Shown piece by piece: positions 25,479-34,649 of a stretch of DNA of 64,000 nucleotides. Under the pieces are notes generated by a model. That model was not told where the DNA came from. It searched no databases and saw only the letters and a program-made list of their open reading frames with translations. Numbering within the stretch: position 1 is the first letter of the stretch; the number at the start of each line of letters is the position of its first letter. Source of the DNA: an uncultured Bacillaceae bacterium (GTDB taxonomy: Bacteria > Bacillota > Bacilli > Bacillales > Caldibacillaceae); NCBI GenBank assembly GCA_937951955.1, contig CALGAD010000112.1, positions 13,028 through 77,027 of the forward strand, written 5' to 3'. The position numbers and the translations under genes were made by a program.

Positions 25479-27605
25479 ATGGAAAATGGAAAACATGTAT
25501 TTTCCATGGATTGGGCGGGCCGACCGCTCACTGTGGAAATTGGCGAACTAGCCAAACAAGCCAATGGTGCCTGTCTCGTCCGTTACGGTGACAGTGCAGT
25601 ATTGTGTACAGTTACCGCTTCCAAAGAACCAAAATCCGTCGATTTCTTCCCGCTGACGGTCAATTATGAAGAACGTTTGTATGCCGTTGGTAAAATTCCA
25701 GGCGGTTTTATTAAGAGGGAAGGTCGTCCGAGTGAGGAGGCGATCCTGGCGAGCCGTTTAATCGACCGGCCGATTCGTCCGCTATTCCCGGATGGGTTCC
25801 GCAATGAAGTCCAGGTTGTTGACCTCGTGATGAGTGTTGACCAAAATTGCTCTACCGAAATTTCTGCACTCCTCGGTTCGTCCATTGCGCTATCCATTTC
25901 GGATATCCCGTTTAATGGACCGATCGCCGGTGTTCATGTCGGCCGTGTTGACGGTGAATTCGTCATCAACCCAACGGTCGAACAGGCCGAAAAAAGCGAT
26001 ATTCACCTGACGGTTGCAGGAACGAAAGATGCGATCAACATGGTTGAAGCGGGCGCCGATGAAGTGCCGGAAGAAGTAATGCTTGAGGCCATCATGTTCG
26101 GGCATGAAGAAATTAAACGCCTCATTGCCTTCCAGGAAGAAATCATCGCACAATGCGGTAAAGAAAAAATGGAGTTCCCGCTCTTTGAAATTGATGAAGC
26201 CCTGGAGCAAGAAGTTCGCAGCATGTGTGAAGAGAAAATGATCGCGGCGATCCAGGTACCGGAAAAACTGGCGCGCGAAGAAGCCATTGAAACGGTAAAA
26301 CAGGAAGTCATCAGCCAATATGAAGAACAAGAGGCCGAAGAGGACGTTCTCAAACAAGTCGAGCAAATTTTGGAAAACATCGTGAAAGAAGAAGTTCGCC
26401 GTCTCATCACGGAAGAAAAAGTGCGTCCGGATGGCCGGAAAGCGGATGAAATCAGACCGCTCTCTTCCCGGGTCGGGGTGTTGCCAAGGGCTCACGGTTC
26501 CGGTCTCTTTACAAGAGGACAAACCCAGGTCATGAGCGTCTGTACGCTAGGTGCTTTAGGCGATGTGCAAGTATTAGATGGTCTCGGACTGGAAGAATCG
26601 AAACGGTTCATGCACCACTACAATTTCCCGCACTTTTCCGTTGGAGAAACAGGACCGATTCGCGGACCGGGCCGCAGGGAAATTGGACACGGAAATCTCG
26701 GTGAACGGGCTCTCGAGCCAGTCATTCCTTCCGAGAAGGAATTCCCGTACACGATCCGTCTCGTGTCAGAAGTGCTCGAATCGAACGGTTCTTCATCGCA
26801 AGCAAGTATTTGTGGTTCCACTTTGGCCTTGATGGATGCTGGGGTACCGATTAAAGCTCCGGTAGCCGGAATTGCCATGGGCCTGGTGAAATCGGGTGAA
26901 CACTACACGATTTTAACGGATATTCAAGGCATGGAAGACCACCTCGGTGATATGGACTTTAAAGTCGCCGGTACGAGAAAAGGTGTTACCGCCTTACAGA
27001 TGGACATCAAAATCGCTGGATTGTCCCGGGAAATCCTCGAAGAAGCATTACAGCAAGCAAGAAAAGGCCGGATGGAAATTCTCGATCATATGATGGAAAC
27101 GATCGACCAGCCGCGTCCTCACCTATCACCTTATGCACCGAAGATTATCACGATGACCATTAATCCTGATAAAATTGGAGATGTCATCGGACCGAGCGGA
27201 AAACACGTCAAAAGCATTATCGACGAAACGGGCGTGAAAATCGACATCGAACAGGACGGAACGATTTATATTTCCTCCACCGACATGGAGCAAAACAAAA
27301 AAGCCCAGAAAATGATCGAAGACATCGTTCGCGAAGTAAAAGTCGGCGATTACTACCTCGGTAAAGTGCGCCGCATTGAAAAATTCGGGGCCTTTGTCGA
27401 ACTTTTCCGCGGCAAAGAAGGTCTCGTGCATATTTCCGAACTGGCTGAAGAGCGGGTCAACAGAGTGGAAGATGTCGTCAATATTGACGATGAAGTACTC
27501 GTAAAAGTTATCGAAATTGACAAGCAAGGCCGCATTAATTTATCCCGGAAAGCCGTGTTAAGGGAACGGAAAAACCGGAAAGCCAAAACGAAAAGCAGAA
27601 GATAA
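25479..27605 (+). CDS. pnp: Polyribonucleotide nucleotidyltransferase (PNPase)
   Basis: PNPase degrades RNA 3'-5' using phosphate and is the main 3' exonuclease of the Bacillus degradosome-like network. The 708-residue protein has two RNase PH domains (about 1-145 and 310-535, with FPHFSVGETGPIRGPGRREI and ESNGSSSQASICGSTLA), a helical domain between them, a KH domain at about 560-615 (IGDVIGPSGKHVKSI) and an S1 domain at about 622-692. Length and domain order are standard. ylxY follows, as in B. subtilis. Confidence 0.98.
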   Translation: MENGKHVFSMDWAGRPLTVEIGELAKQANGACLVRYGDSAVLCTVTASKEPKSVDFFPLTVNYEERLYAVGKIPGGFIKREGRPSEEAILASRLIDRPIRPLFPDGFRNEVQVVDLVMSVDQNCSTEISALLGSSIALSISDIPFNGPIAGVHVGRVDGEFVINPTVEQAEKSDIHLTVAGTKDAINMVEAGADEVPEEVMLEAIMFGHEEIKRLIAFQEEIIAQCGKEKMEFPLFEIDEALEQEVRSMCEEKMIAAIQVPEKLAREEAIETVKQEVISQYEEQEAEEDVLKQVEQILENIVKEEVRRLITEEKVRPDGRKADEIRPLSSRVGVLPRAHGSGLFTRGQTQVMSVCTLGALGDVQVLDGLGLEESKRFMHHYNFPHFSVGETGPIRGPGRREIGHGNLGERALEPVIPSEKEFPYTIRLVSEVLESNGSSSQASICGSTLALMDAGVPIKAPVAGIAMGLVKSGEHYTILTDIQGMEDHLGDMDFKVAGTRKGVTALQMDIKIAGLSREILEEALQQARKGRMEILDHMMETIDQPRPHLSPYAPKIITMTINPDKIGDVIGPSGKHVKSIIDETGVKIDIEQDGTIYISSTDMEQNKKAQKMIEDIVREVKVGDYYLGKVRRIEKFGAFVELFRGKEGLVHISELAEERVNRVEDVVNIDDEVLVKVIEIDKQGRINLSRKAVLRERKNRKAKTKSRR

Positions 27606-27626
27606 TTGATCTTCTGCCTTCCTTAA

Positions 27627-27660
27627 ATGGACTAACTCTTGAAAGAGCTGGTCCTTTTTA
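27627..27660 (+). terminator. Intrinsic terminator after pnp
   Basis: GGACTAACTCTT (27629-27640) pairs, with G-T pairs, with AAGAGCTGGTCC (27642-27653 area) and runs into TTTTTAATTTTTT. Confidence 0.7.
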
Positions 27661-27749
27661 ATTTTTTGGACCTTTTTCAAATAATCCAGGACAAGTTCAG
27701 TTCTACCCTGTCCCTCTTATTCATATTTTGGGAATAAGGGGGGATTTTC

Positions 27750-28727
27750 ATGAAATGGTCGTATCGCCAGCTGACGACACTTTTTATCCTGTTTTTATTT
27801 GCTTTTTTTATGGTTGAAAACCCGTTGACGGATTTGTATATCGCGAAATTAAAAGCGGATGCGGTGACCGTATCGAATATACGGGACTCGCTCTATTATG
27901 AAATCGATGAGAAAAAGGAAGAGTATGACAAAAAGCCCATTGATGCTAAAATAGATCCGGTCTGGAAAAAGATGCCGGGTTTGTACGGGTATGAAGTCGA
28001 TGTGGAAGCATCATATAAACGGATGAAAGAATCCGGTACTTTCGATGAAAATCATTTAGTGTATCGCGAAATCCCTCCCCGCGTATCTTTAAAAGATCTG
28101 CCGCCAGCACCGATTTATCGCGGTTCTCCGGAAAAACCGATGGTTGCCTTCACCTTTAATGTCGCCTGGGGAAATGAACATATTTCTCCAATCTTAAAAA
28201 TCCTGAAAGATAAAAATATCCATGCGACGTTTTTTATTGAAGGCCGGTGGGCGAAACAACATCCGGATTTAGTGAAAATGATTGCCGATGCCGGACACGA
28301 AATTGGCAATCATTCCTATTCCCATCCCGACATGCGCAATTTAAATCGTGAGCAGATAAAAAAAGAACTCGCTGACACGAATAGTGTCCTCCAGGCTGCC
28401 GCCGGTAAGGAAATCGAGTATTTCGCCCCGCCGAGCGGAACATACAACGATGCGGTCGTGAAGATGGCCGCGGAAATGGGAATGGAGACGATCATGTGGA
28501 CCGTGGATACGATTGACTGGCAAAAACCTGCTCCCGCAACTATTGTGATAAGAGTAACGAAACAGGTGCATAACGGGGCCATCGTCTTGATGCATCCGAC
28601 AGAGCCGACAGTACAGGCGCTGGAGCCGATGATTACCCAATTGAAAGAAAAAGGCTATGCAATCGGCAGTGTCGGTGAACTGTTAGATGAACGGCTAGTT
28701 GATGTTGTGACGGTAAATGAAGATTGA
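27750..28727 (+). CDS. ylxY: YlxY-like polysaccharide deacetylase family protein
   Basis: The 325-residue protein has an N-terminal membrane anchor (about residues 8-24) and a NodB-type deacetylase domain (about 128-315). HATFFIEGRWAKQHPDL and GHEIGNHSYSHPDMRNL show the His-x3-His metal pair, but the position of the usual Thr-Phe-Asp-Asp motif reads FTFNVAWG, so the metal/catalytic Asp is replaced by Asn. As I recall, a similar change occurs in B. subtilis YlxY, encoded at the same place. Activity is therefore doubtful; the protein may be a sporulation-linked or regulatory homologue acting outside the membrane. Confidence 0.88.
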   Translation: MKWSYRQLTTLFILFLFAFFMVENPLTDLYIAKLKADAVTVSNIRDSLYYEIDEKKEEYDKKPIDAKIDPVWKKMPGLYGYEVDVEASYKRMKESGTFDENHLVYREIPPRVSLKDLPPAPIYRGSPEKPMVAFTFNVAWGNEHISPILKILKDKNIHATFFIEGRWAKQHPDLVKMIADAGHEIGNHSYSHPDMRNLNREQIKKELADTNSVLQAAAGKEIEYFAPPSGTYNDAVVKMAAEMGMETIMWTVDTIDWQKPAPATIVIRVTKQVHNGAIVLMHPTEPTVQALEPMITQLKEKGYAIGSVGELLDERLVDVVTVNED

Positions 28728-28829
28728 AAAATTGGCAAATCGAGAGGGGATTTGTTACAATTTATTCAATTCGAGAAGAAAACGATTTTAAGAAATTTGC
28801 TTGCATCGCGAGAATAGGAGGAACACATC

Positions 28830-30056
28830 TTGCTGACACGCTATACATGTACCAATGGGGTACGCGTTGTTTTGGAAAAAATTCCTAACGTTCGATCCGT
28901 GACAATCGGAATCTGGGTGAAAACCGGATCGCGCCATGAAACTGCCGAACTGAACGGCATCTCCCATTTTTTAGAACATATGTTTTTTAAAGGGACGGAA
29001 AACTTAACGGCAAAAGAGATTGCCGAAAGTTTTGACCGGATCGGCGGACAGGTAAATGCCTTTACCTCGAAAGAATATACATGTTATTATGCAAAAGTTT
29101 TGGACAATCATGCTACATACGCCCTGGAAATATTAGCGGATATGTTTTTCAATTCCACGTTTGATGAAGAAGAACTGGCTAAAGAAAAAAACGTTGTTTA
29201 CGAAGAAATCAAAATGTACGAGGATACCCCGGACGATATTGTCCACGATCTCCTCACGAAAGCTATTTTTGAAAACCATCCCCTCGGGTATCCGATACTG
29301 GGGTCTGAGGAAACCCTGGCGACGTTCACGAAAGATATGTTGAAAGACTATATGTACAATTCCTATACGCCGGATAAAGTCGTTATTTCCATCGCCGGGA
29401 ATGTCGAGGAGTCGTTCATGAAAGAGGTAGAAAAGCGGTTCGGAACGTATAAAGGTGGAAATAGGAAAGAACTGGATGCCAAACCGATTTTCCATAAAAA
29501 CGAGGTGATTCGCCGCAAGGATACGGAACAGGCCCATCTATGTATCGGCTTTAACGGCTATTCCGTTCGCGATAAGCGGATCTATCCTTTAATTATTGCC
29601 AACAACATTTTAGGCGGCAGCATGAGCAGTCGCCTGTTCCAGGAAGTCCGGGAAAAGCGGGGACTCGCCTATTCGGTTTATTCGTATCATTCCTCGTACG
29701 AAGATACAGGGACCGTAACGATTTACGGTGGTACGGCCGTCAATCAACTCGATGTACTGGCGGAGACGATTTTCAATATCTTACATGATTTGAAAAATAA
29801 CGGCATCACCGTTAAGGAACTGGAAAATAGCAAGGAACAGATTAAAGGAAATTTAGTGCTCGGTACCGAGGGCACGAACAGCCGGATGAGCCGCAATGGT
29901 AAAAACGAGCTGCTGTTAGGTGAGCATAAATCGATTGATGAAATGATCCAGATCATCGATGCGGTAACGATAGATGAAGTGAACCAGGTATGTAGCGAGC
30001 TGTTCACGGAAGAATATTCCATATCCCTTATTGCACCGGATGGAGTTCATATTTAA
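28830..30056 (+). CDS. mlpA: M16-family zinc peptidase MlpA/YmxG
   Basis: This 408-residue protein is an M16 (processing-peptidase-like) metalloprotease. The inverted zinc motif HFLEH (about residues 46-50, ISHFLEHMFFKGT) with the downstream Glu (about 120-126, EEIKMYEDTP) is intact, so it should be active. The C-terminal half has the second, non-catalytic M16 domain with REKRGLAYSVYSY. The start is TTG 28830 after ATAGGAGGAACACATC. The gene order pnp-ylxY-mlpA-ymxH matches B. subtilis. Substrate is unknown. Confidence 0.93.
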   Translation: MLTRYTCTNGVRVVLEKIPNVRSVTIGIWVKTGSRHETAELNGISHFLEHMFFKGTENLTAKEIAESFDRIGGQVNAFTSKEYTCYYAKVLDNHATYALEILADMFFNSTFDEEELAKEKNVVYEEIKMYEDTPDDIVHDLLTKAIFENHPLGYPILGSEETLATFTKDMLKDYMYNSYTPDKVVISIAGNVEESFMKEVEKRFGTYKGGNRKELDAKPIFHKNEVIRRKDTEQAHLCIGFNGYSVRDKRIYPLIIANNILGGSMSSRLFQEVREKRGLAYSVYSYHSSYEDTGTVTIYGGTAVNQLDVLAETIFNILHDLKNNGITVKELENSKEQIKGNLVLGTEGTNSRMSRNGKNELLLGEHKSIDEMIQIIDAVTIDEVNQVCSELFTEEYSISLIAPDGVHI

Positions 30057-30067
30057 ATATTTTTCTG

Positions 30068-30099
30068 AAAGCCCGATCGATAGCGATCGGCTTTTTTTA
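30068..30099 (+). terminator. Intrinsic terminator after mlpA
   Basis: CCGATCG (30073-30079) pairs with CGATCGG (30084-30090), extended by AAGC/GCTT with one bulge, followed by a run of seven T. Confidence 0.85.
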
Positions 30100-30239
30100 T
30101 GGCAAAGACGTAGTTTGTAACAACTTTTTCCACCATTTTCCTTCGTCCTTCTCGATGCTTCGGAATTGTTTGTGGGGTCTTCTAAAATGCCCCGGTCGGA
30201 AATACATTAGTAGAAGAAGGACAGGAAAGGGTGAAAAAT

Positions 30240-30497
30240 ATGGTGCGGTTAAGTGAATTAGGTGGTAAAGAAATCGTCGATGTTAAAAAAGCAGAACGCC
30301 TCGGTATTCTTGGCCAGGCCGATCTGGAAATCAACGAGGAAACCGGCCAAATTGTCGCATTAATTATCCCGACTGGGAAGTGGTTTCAATTGAAAAGAAC
30401 CGGTTCAGAAATACGCGTCCCCTGGAAATATATTAAAAAAATCGGGACGGATATGATTATTATTGATTTCGGAGATGACGATATCGATTCCCTGTAA
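30240..30497 (+). CDS. ymxH: YlmC/YmxH family PRC-barrel protein
   Basis: This 85-residue protein is a single PRC-barrel-like domain of the YlmC/YmxH family common in spore formers. VRLSELGGKEIVDVKKAERL at the start and IRVPWKYIKKIGTDMIIID near the end are characteristic. I place the start at ATG 30240, since AGGAAAGG is 9 nt upstream; GTG 30231 touches the ribosome binding site. It has its own terminator and lies before the dipicolinate genes, as in B. subtilis. Exact function is unknown. Confidence 0.9.
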   Translation: MVRLSELGGKEIVDVKKAERLGILGQADLEINEETGQIVALIIPTGKWFQLKRTGSEIRVPWKYIKKIGTDMIIIDFGDDDIDSL

Positions 30498-30507
30498 CGC
30501 TGATCCG

Positions 30508-30534
30508 ACAACCGGAGTACCGGTTGTTTTTTTA
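30508..30534 (+). terminator. Intrinsic terminator after ymxH
   Basis: ACAACCGG (30508-30515) pairs perfectly with CCGGTTGT (30520-30527) around AGTA, followed by TTTTTTATT. Confidence 0.9.
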
Positions 30535-30582
30535 TTGCTAATTTTTCAAGCTATTATTGTTTAATTGGCGGCTCTACATAAT

Positions 30583-30611
30583 CACATTAAATTTCCACTT
30601 TTCATACTATA
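30583..30611 (+). promoter_or_regulatory. Sigma-K-like promoter of dpaA-dpaB
   Basis: CATACTATA (30603-30611) fits the sigma-K -10 consensus CATAnnnTA exactly, and CACA (30583-30586) fits the short AC-containing -35 with 16 nt between. In B. subtilis the spoVF (dpa) operon is transcribed by sigma-K in the mother cell. The dpaA start is 49 nt downstream. Confidence 0.65.
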
Positions 30612-30659
30612 GGTAAGAATGTACGTCAAGGGGTTTTTGTTTAAGAAGGTGAACAGATC

Positions 30660-31562
30660 ATGTTAACAGGATTACAGATAGCCATCATCGGTGGGGATGC
30701 GAGACAGATTGAAATTGTCCGCAAAATGACGGAATTAGATGCGAAAGTTTTCCTTATCGGCTTTGAACAGCTCGATCATTTTTTTGCCGGTGCCGTTAAA
30801 GAAAAATTGAATGAAGTGAATTTATCCACTATTGATGCAATTATTCTCCCCGTGGCCGGTACAGATCTTACTGGTGAAGTGGAAACGATTTTTTCCAATG
30901 AAACGATACGATTGACGGAAGAAATCCTTGAACAAACCCCGCCCCACTGCACAATATACTCCGGTATTTCTAACGAGTATTTGGATGAAATCACCCGGAA
31001 AGCAAACCGCCGGCTCGTTCTTTTGTTCGAGCGAAATGATGTCGCCATATACAATTCCATACCAACCGTCGAAGGCACGATCATGATGGCGATTCAGCAT
31101 ACCGATTTCACGATTCACGGATCAAAAACCGTCGTTCTCGGTCTCGGCAGGGTGGGCATGACGGTTGCGAGAACCTTCGCCGCTCTGGGGGCAAAAGTGC
31201 GAGTCGGGGCGAGAAAACCGGAGCATATCGCCCGTATTGAAGAAATGGGGTATGAAGCCTTTTATTTAAAAGATATTCATGAAAACATTCAGGACGTTGA
31301 TATATGTATCAATACGATCCCGCATCTAGTGATTACCGCCAGTGTTATTGCCAAAATGCCTGCCCATACGCTGATCATTGATCTTGCTTCCAAACCGGGT
31401 GGTACAGACTTTCGCTATGCCGAAAAACGCGGCATCAAAGCCCTGCTTGCACCGAGCCTGCCGGGCATTGTCGCTCCGAAAACTGCCGGTCAGATTCTGG
31501 CGAATGTTTTATCCGATTTATTAAAAGAAGATTTACACAAAGGAAAGGGGACCGATTCATGA
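30660..31562 (+). CDS. dpaA: Dipicolinate synthase subunit A
   Basis: DpaA (SpoVFA) with DpaB makes dipicolinic acid from the lysine-pathway intermediate, in the mother cell during sporulation; DPA with calcium gives spores heat resistance. The 300-residue protein has an N-terminal family domain and a Rossmann nucleotide-binding domain with LGLGRVGMTVARTF (about 160-173). Its stop overlaps dpaB by 4 nt. It shows directly that the organism forms endospores. ATG 30660 follows AAGAAGGTGAACAGATC. Confidence 0.95.
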   Translation: MLTGLQIAIIGGDARQIEIVRKMTELDAKVFLIGFEQLDHFFAGAVKEKLNEVNLSTIDAIILPVAGTDLTGEVETIFSNETIRLTEEILEQTPPHCTIYSGISNEYLDEITRKANRRLVLLFERNDVAIYNSIPTVEGTIMMAIQHTDFTIHGSKTVVLGLGRVGMTVARTFAALGAKVRVGARKPEHIARIEEMGYEAFYLKDIHENIQDVDICINTIPHLVITASVIAKMPAHTLIIDLASKPGGTDFRYAEKRGIKALLAPSLPGIVAPKTAGQILANVLSDLLKEDLHKGKGTDS

Positions 31563-32152
31563 ACGTAAAGGGGAAACGAATTGGGTTTGGTTTTACCGCT
31601 TCCCACTGCACGTACGATGCGGTGTTTCCAGAATTAGAAAAACTCGTTGCCTTAGGTGCCGAGGTGATTCCTATCGTAACGTATACGGTGAAAAATACCG
31701 ATACCCGCTTTGGTAAAGGGGAAGACTGGGTAAAGAAAATGGAGGAAGCCACGGGAAGAAAAGTGATCGATACCATTGTGGAGGCGGAACCATTAGGACC
31801 GACTTTGCCTTTGGACTGTATGGTCATCGCACCGCTTACCGGTGCTTCGATGAGTAAATTGGCCAATGCATTAACCGACAGTCCGGTTCTCATGGCGGCG
31901 AAGGCAACGATGCGCAATCACCGGCCTGTTGTTCTCGGAATATCGACAAACGATGCCCTCGGTTTAAACGGTGTCAATCTCATGCGCCTGATGGCCACAA
32001 AAAACATTTATTTCATACCTTTCGGCCAGGACGATCCGTTCAAAAAGCCGAATTCCATGGTTGCAGATATGACCCAGCTCATTCCGACCGTTGAACATGC
32101 CCTCGAACATAAACAAATCCAACCCGTCCTCATCGAACGCTACAAGCATTGA
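31559..32152 (+). CDS. dpaB: Dipicolinate synthase subunit B (flavoprotein)
   Basis: DpaB (SpoVFB) is a 197-residue flavoprotein of the HFCD fold. IGFGFTASHCTYDAVFPEL (about 7-25) is the phosphate-binding N-terminal motif and MVIAPLTGASMSKLANALTD (about 89-108) the FMN-contact segment. Coupled to dpaA by an ATGA overlap. It acts downstream of dapA, whose product (4-hydroxy-tetrahydrodipicolinate) supplies the substrate; asd, dapG and dapA follow directly. Confidence 0.95.
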   Translation: MNVKGKRIGFGFTASHCTYDAVFPELEKLVALGAEVIPIVTYTVKNTDTRFGKGEDWVKKMEEATGRKVIDTIVEAEPLGPTLPLDCMVIAPLTGASMSKLANALTDSPVLMAAKATMRNHRPVVLGISTNDALGLNGVNLMRLMATKNIYFIPFGQDDPFKKPNSMVADMTQLIPTVEHALEHKQIQPVLIERYKH

Positions 32153-32291
32153 ATCTGTGAAGCAAATAATATATATTTATTAATCTGGAGAGTATGATAA
32201 AATACAATCAGAAGATGCGGGAAATGGAGGTCTCCTCGAGTCTCTTCTTTCCCCTTTTTATTTATCGATGAAATTGGAAGGAGTTCTCTGT

Positions 32292-33341
32292 ATGACAAAT
32301 TCGGGCTTTGTTGTAGCTGTCGTAGGAGCAACTGGAGCTGTAGGCAATGAAATGGTTCAACTACTGGAAAAAAGTGATATTCCGATAAAACAAATAAAAT
32401 TATTATCCTCAGCCCGTTCGGCTGGAAAAACGGTCTCTTTTAAAGGGGAAACCGTCACGATCGAAGAAGCGACACCGGAAAGCTTTAACGGTGTGGACAT
32501 CGCTTTATTTTCCGCCGGGGGCAGCGTATCGAAGAAACTCGCACCGGAAGCGGTGAAACGCGGCGCCGTTGTCGTTGATAATACAAGTGCTTTCCGCATG
32601 CAGGAAGATGTACCCCTTGTCGTTCCAGAAGTTAACGAAGATGATTTGAAAAACCATCAGGGCATCATCGCCAATCCAAACTGTTCGACCATTCAAATGG
32701 TTGTTGCCCTGGAACCGATCAGAAAACAGTTCGGCTTAAAACGGGTTATTGTTTCCACATATCAAGCGGTTAGTGGTGCGGGAAATAGCGCTGTTGAAGA
32801 ACTGTATGAACAAACAAAAGCGATTCTGGAAGGGAAAGAACCGGAGGCGAATATTTTACCGGTTAAAAGTGATAAAAAACATTATCCGATTGCCTTCAAT
32901 GCATTGCCGCAAATTGACCTTTTCCAGGAAAATGGCTATACGTTTGAAGAAATGAAAATGGTTAATGAAACGAAAAAAATCATGCACCTTCCGGATTTGT
33001 CTGTCGCGGTCACGTGCGTCCGGCTTCCAATCGAACGGGGGCATAGTGAATCCATTTATTTCGAAGTGGAAAAAGATGGCGTAACCGTTAGCGATATCCA
33101 CGGTACCCTTAGAGATGCTCCAGGTATTGTTTTAATGGATAATCCGGAAGAACAGGTCTATCCGACTCCCTTGATTGCTGCTGGAAAAACGGATACATTT
33201 GTCGGTCGGGTGCGGAAAGACCTCGATGACGACCATGGCTTCCACATGTGGGTTGTCAGCGATAACTTGTTAAAAGGAGCAGCATATAATTCGATTCAAA
33301 TTGTTCGCAGCTTGATCAAATTGAATTTGCTCAATAATTAG
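32292..33341 (+). CDS. asd: Aspartate-semialdehyde dehydrogenase
   Basis: Asd reduces aspartyl phosphate to aspartate semialdehyde for lysine, DAP, threonine and methionine. VVGATGAVGNEM (about 11-22) is the NADP loop; the active-site Cys is in IANPNCSTIQM (about 126-136), and the conserved His lies in RLPIERGHSESIYFE. The start is ATG 32292, after GGAAGGAGTTCTCTGT; the in-frame ATG at 32268 lies before the ribosome binding site. The preceding 139 bases carry a GGGAAA/TTTCCC hairpin with a short T-run (32219-32259), possibly the dpaB terminator. Confidence 0.97.
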   Translation: MTNSGFVVAVVGATGAVGNEMVQLLEKSDIPIKQIKLLSSARSAGKTVSFKGETVTIEEATPESFNGVDIALFSAGGSVSKKLAPEAVKRGAVVVDNTSAFRMQEDVPLVVPEVNEDDLKNHQGIIANPNCSTIQMVVALEPIRKQFGLKRVIVSTYQAVSGAGNSAVEELYEQTKAILEGKEPEANILPVKSDKKHYPIAFNALPQIDLFQENGYTFEEMKMVNETKKIMHLPDLSVAVTCVRLPIERGHSESIYFEVEKDGVTVSDIHGTLRDAPGIVLMDNPEEQVYPTPLIAAGKTDTFVGRVRKDLDDDHGFHMWVVSDNLLKGAAYNSIQIVRSLIKLNLLNN

Positions 33342-33369
33342 GAAAATATCCTTGCGAATGAGGTGCACT

Positions 33370-34638
33370 ATGAACATCGTTGTCCAAAAATTTGGAGGAA
33401 CTTCTGTAAGAACAGAGGAAAATCGAAAAGCCGCATTAAAACATATTCAAAAAACGATTGCCGAAGGATATAAAACGGTGATTGTCGTCAGTGCGATGGG
33501 GCGAAAAGGCGACCCCTATGCCACGGATACCCTTCTTTCCCTGGTCGGCGGAGATGAGACAAAGCTGCCGAAACGGGAGCTCGATTTGCTCATGAGCTGT
33601 GGGGAAGTGATTTCTGCCGTTGTATTTACAGAAATGTTGCTGGAAAATGGCATCAAAGCCTGTGCTTTAACGGGACAGCAGGCGGGATTTTTAACGAATA
33701 GTGAGTTTTCCGAGGCCAAGATTATTGAAATGAAACCGGAGCGGGTTTTACAGGAACTGAAGAGGAACGATGCGGTCGTTGTTGCCGGTTTTCAGGGCGC
33801 CGATAAAAATGGCGAAATTACCACGATCGGAAGAGGGGGCAGCGACACATCGGCAGCTGCTTTAGGTGCCGCCCTGCAGGCAGAATGGATTGATATTTTT
33901 ACCGATGTGGAAGGAATCATGACGGCCGATCCGAAAATCGTGGAAAATGCCCGGCCGCTCGATGAGGTTACGTATAATGAAGTGGTCAACCTCGCCCATC
34001 AAGGGGCAAAAGTGATCCATCCCCGTGCTGTGGAAATCGCGATGCAGGCGGATATCCCCATTCGCATCCGCCCGACATATACCGATGGCGTCGGTACTCT
34101 GGTGACGAAATTATCGCGCAAAAACCGCGGCGCCGATGTGAAAGAGCGCTTGGTCACCGGAATTGCTTACGTTTCCAATATTACCCAGATTAAAGTCTTT
34201 GCGAAAAAAGACCAGTACAACTTGCAAGTGGAAGTTTTTAAAGCGATGGCCAACAACGGAATATCCGTTGATTTCATCAATATCTCACCGAATAGCGTCG
34301 TCTATACGGTCCATAACCAGGTAGCCGATCAAGCACAGGCCATTCTCGAGTCCCTCGGTCACGAACCGGTAATTGAAAGAAACTGTGCGAAAGTTTCCGT
34401 TGTGGGCGCGGGGATTACCGGTGTTCCAGGTGTTGCTGCCCGAATCGTGACTTCCCTTTCCGAAGAAGGCATCCAAATTTTACAATCGGCAGACAGCTAT
34501 ACGACCATCTGGGTTCTCGTGAAACAAAAAGATTTAACGAAAGCCATCAATGCCCTCCACGCAGCGTTCCACCTCGATCAAGATGAAGACGTGCGCCAGG
34601 CCATTGATGAAAAAAGTTCATTGATTTCGAATAGGTAA
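33370..34638 (+). CDS. dapG: Aspartokinase I (DapG type)
   Basis: This enzyme phosphorylates aspartate at the entry of the lysine/DAP pathway; DapG of B. subtilis is inhibited by meso-DAP and supports cell wall and spore DPA synthesis. The 422-residue protein starts IVVQKFGGTSV (about 3-13), has GRGGSDTSAAALGAAL (about 156-171) and C-terminal ACT domains (about 265-410). The start at ATG 33370 follows AATGAGGTGCACT; the upstream in-frame ATG at 33358 overlaps that site. Position between asd and dapA supports DapG rather than LysC. Confidence 0.95.
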   Translation: MNIVVQKFGGTSVRTEENRKAALKHIQKTIAEGYKTVIVVSAMGRKGDPYATDTLLSLVGGDETKLPKRELDLLMSCGEVISAVVFTEMLLENGIKACALTGQQAGFLTNSEFSEAKIIEMKPERVLQELKRNDAVVVAGFQGADKNGEITTIGRGGSDTSAAALGAALQAEWIDIFTDVEGIMTADPKIVENARPLDEVTYNEVVNLAHQGAKVIHPRAVEIAMQADIPIRIRPTYTDGVGTLVTKLSRKNRGADVKERLVTGIAYVSNITQIKVFAKKDQYNLQVEVFKAMANNGISVDFINISPNSVVYTVHNQVADQAQAILESLGHEPVIERNCAKVSVVGAGITGVPGVAARIVTSLSEEGIQILQSADSYTTIWVLVKQKDLTKAINALHAAFHLDQDEDVRQAIDEKSSLISNR

Positions 34639-34649
34639 GGAGTGATAGC

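Noticed and set aside
32153..32291. Lysine riboswitch before asd
   Set aside because: The gap is only 139 nt, too short for the roughly 180-nt lysine element, and the expected conserved stems were not found.
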